A stretch of 64,000 bases of DNA from Marimonas lutisalis (GTDB lineage Bacteria > Pseudomonadota > Alphaproteobacteria > Rhodobacterales > Rhodobacteraceae): NCBI RefSeq assembly GCF_005434965.1, contig NZ_SKCI01000004.1:1-64000 (forward strand), written 5' to 3'. Made by a program: the position numbers and the translations under genes. Under the pieces are notes generated by a model. It was not told the DNA's origin, ran no database searches, and was given only the letters and a program-made list of their open reading frames with translations. Of this stretch, positions 62,291 to 64,000 are shown in pieces; position 1 is the first letter of the stretch, and each line of letters starts with the position of its first letter.

Positions 62291-64000
62291 TGCCGAAGGA
62301 CGAATTCCAAGCCCGCGATTTCAAGATTGTCGGAACCCGGCCGCTGCGCCCCGACGGGATCGACAAGGTCACCGGCAAGGCGCGCTATGGCGCCGATGTC
62401 ACCGCCCCCGGCATGCTCTGGGGCGCGGTGCTGCGCAGCCCGCACGCCCATGCCCGGATCGTCTCGATCGACACCTCGGCGGCCGAGGCAATGAAGGGGG
62501 TCAAGGCCGTCATCACCCGCGCCGATTTCACCTATCAGCCCGATGATCCGGGCCTCGCCGATGTGCTCGACAACTGCATGGCCGGTGAAAAGGCGCGGTA
62601 TGACGGCCATGCCGTCGCCGCCGTCGCCGCCACCTCGAAGAAAATCGCCCATGACGCGCTCGACGCGATCAAGGTCGAATACGAGGTGCTGGCCCATGTC
62701 ACGGACGTGGACGAGGCGATGAAGCCCGACGCGCCGGTAATCGAAGCCGGGCGGCAACAGGAAAACGTGCCCGCGGGCCTGTCGGAAAACGTGACCTCCC
62801 GCTCGAAATACGGCCATGGCGATCCCGAAGCCGGCTTTTCCCAGGCTGACCTGGTGATCGAACGCAGCTTCACCACCGCCGCCACCCACCAGGGCTATAT
62901 CGAGCCGCATGCCTGCCTTGCCACGCTGGGCGCCGATGGCCAGGGCGATCTCTGGGTCTGCACCCAGGGGCATTACATGGTGCGCAACACCTGCGCCGGG
63001 CTTCTCGGTCTCGATGCCGGCATGCTGCGCGTCACCGCCTCGGAAATCGGCGGCGGCTTTGGCGGCAAAACCCATGTCTGGATCGAGCCCGTGGCGCTGA
63101 TGCTGTCGCGCAAGGCCGGCAAACCGGTCAAGCTGGTGATGAGCCGCGACGAGGTATTCCGCGCCACCGGGCCCACCGCGTCCTCGTCGATCGACGTCAA
63201 GATCGGCATGAAAAAGGATGGCACCATCACCGGCGCCACCGCGACCTACCGGCTGCAGGCCGGCGCCTATCCCGGTGCCATCGCCTTCCTGTCAGCGATG
63301 TGCGGTTTCGCGCCCTACGATCTGGAAAACGTCCGCACCGAGGGCTTTGAGGTGATGACCAACCGGCCCAAGGCCGCCGCCTATCGCGCCCCCGGCGCGC
63401 CGATGGCCGCCTACCCGGTCGAAAGCGTGATCGACGAGCTCTGCCAGAAGCTCGATCTCGACCCGCTGGAAACGCGCCTGAAAAATGCCGCCGACGAAGG
63501 TACCAAATCGGCCTATGGCCCCACCTACCCGGCGATCGGATTGAAGGCCACGCTGAAAGCGGCGCAAAGCCACCCGCACTGGACGGCGCCGTTGGGCGAA
63601 AACCAGGGCCGTGGCGTCGCCTGCGGCTTCTGGTTCAATTTCGGCGGCGATACCTGCGTGTCGCTGATGGTCAACCCCGATGGCACCGTGTCGCTCTCCG
63701 AAGGCAACCCCGATATCGGCGGCTCGCGCGCCTCGATGTCGATGATGGCGGCCGAGGAACTGGGCGTGCCGCTCGACCAGGTGCGCACCATCATCGCCGA
63801 CACCGCCAGCCTCGGCCAGAACGAGGTGACCGACGGCTCGCGCGTCACCTTCGCTGTGGGGCTTGCCACGATCAAGGCAGCGCGCCATGCGATCGAGATC
63901 ATGAAGGAACGCGCCGCGATGACCTGGGGCATCGACCCTGAGGCGGTCGACTGGCACGATGGCGCCGCCCACCCGGCCGGGCCCAACGCGGGCAAGTTTC
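62290..64000 (+). CDS. Molybdenum hydroxylase large subunit (CoxL/XdhB-like), partial
   Basis: At least 570 residues; the frame is open to the window end, and the full protein should be about 770. MPKDEFQARDFKIVGTRPLR begins the Ald_Xan_dh_C domain. The active-site residues of CO dehydrogenase (AYRCSFR or AYXCSFR) are absent; at the matching place the sequence reads AAYRAPGAPMAAY, as in other xanthine dehydrogenase-family enzymes. The molybdopterin-binding part is visible in GGGFGGKTHVWIEP. Its substrate may be a purine, aldehyde or N-heterocycle. It is coupled to the 2Fe-2S gene (TGATG). Confidence 0.92.
   Translation, partial: MPKDEFQARDFKIVGTRPLRPDGIDKVTGKARYGADVTAPGMLWGAVLRSPHAHARIVSIDTSAAEAMKGVKAVITRADFTYQPDDPGLADVLDNCMAGEKARYDGHAVAAVAATSKKIAHDALDAIKVEYEVLAHVTDVDEAMKPDAPVIEAGRQQENVPAGLSENVTSRSKYGHGDPEAGFSQADLVIERSFTTAATHQGYIEPHACLATLGADGQGDLWVCTQGHYMVRNTCAGLLGLDAGMLRVTASEIGGGFGGKTHVWIEPVALMLSRKAGKPVKLVMSRDEVFRATGPTASSSIDVKIGMKKDGTITGATATYRLQAGAYPGAIAFLSAMCGFAPYDLENVRTEGFEVMTNRPKAAAYRAPGAPMAAYPVESVIDELCQKLDLDPLETRLKNAADEGTKSAYGPTYPAIGLKATLKAAQSHPHWTAPLGENQGRGVACGFWFNFGGDTCVSLMVNPDGTVSLSEGNPDIGGSRASMSMMAAEELGVPLDQVRTIIADTASLGQNEVTDGSRVTFAVGLATIKAARHAIEIMKERAAMTWGIDPEAVDWHDGAAHPAGPNAGKF

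Overview
The window reads as a chromosome segment of a marine alphaproteobacterium of the Rhodobacteraceae (Roseobacter group). The support is the GC-rich, tightly overlapping genes right of about 21.2 kb, a DddQ-type DMSP lyase cupin, Hint-domain proteins, an RTX/CARDB exoprotein, a CoxMSL-type molybdoenzyme and a potABCD polyamine operon. The family name is an inference from gene content and style; no rRNA or other marker gene is present.

Left part, 1-21.2 kb, is accessory DNA with visibly lower GC. Two related IS3-family elements bracket it. One is cut by the window edge (1-123, pointing left). The other is complete (9163-10673, 27-bp inverted repeats, 4-bp ACCT target duplication). Between them lie a ribbon-helix-helix protein with a palindromic operator, a calcineurin-like phosphoesterase, an isochorismatase-type hydrolase, and two large secreted enzymes: a 973-residue PHP-domain protein and a 720-residue SGNH hydrolase. 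The complete IS has cut a small secreted-protein gene near its end. Then follow two hypothetical genes, a decayed nitronate monooxygenase gene, an orphan ParA, and an AlpA / 54-aa / primase-helicase operon. A cargo block (small membrane proteins, a lone Flp pilin, a Hint-domain protein) sits between two imperfect 506-bp direct repeats. Each repeat carries the 3' end of a tyrosine integrase gene: a remnant on the left, the whole integrase on the right (19992-21122). This points to islands stacked at one site.

Right part, 21.2-64 kb, is core-like. 21.4-28.5 kb: amidase, small membrane protein, DddQ-like cupin, YedK/HMCES-type protein, periplasmic 5'-nucleotidase, DUF952, pyrD and an ArsC-like protein. 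28.5-35.0 kb: RTX/CARDB exoprotein, MltB-type transglycosylase, MATE exporter and two PaaI thioesterases. 35.2-44.3 kb: a fatty-acid oxidation cluster with two MerR regulators, two acyl-CoA dehydrogenases, a GST, a thiolase and a fused hydratase/3-hydroxyacyl-CoA dehydrogenase. 44.4-53.4 kb: mixed single genes, including a second Hint protein, a sulfotransferase, an acyl-CoA synthetase, a cold-shock protein, and a DUF2892 membrane protein behind an ATTC-N8-GAAT palindrome of the sulfide-responsive SqrR/BigR type.

53.4-60.6 kb is a polyamine uptake and breakdown operon: potABCD, a nitrilase-family hydrolase, an acetylpolyamine amidohydrolase and a class III aminotransferase, divergent from a LuxR-type regulator. 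60.9 kb to the window end holds a CoxM-CoxS-CoxL-like molybdenum hydroxylase whose active-site loop is not that of CO dehydrogenase; the large subunit runs off the window. The least explained parts are the two secreted enzymes between the IS copies, the pilin/Hint cargo between the integrase repeats, and several unusual non-coding structures: a G-quadruplex motif exactly filling a hairpin loop, twin perfect palindromes after potD, and dispersed intergenic repeats.
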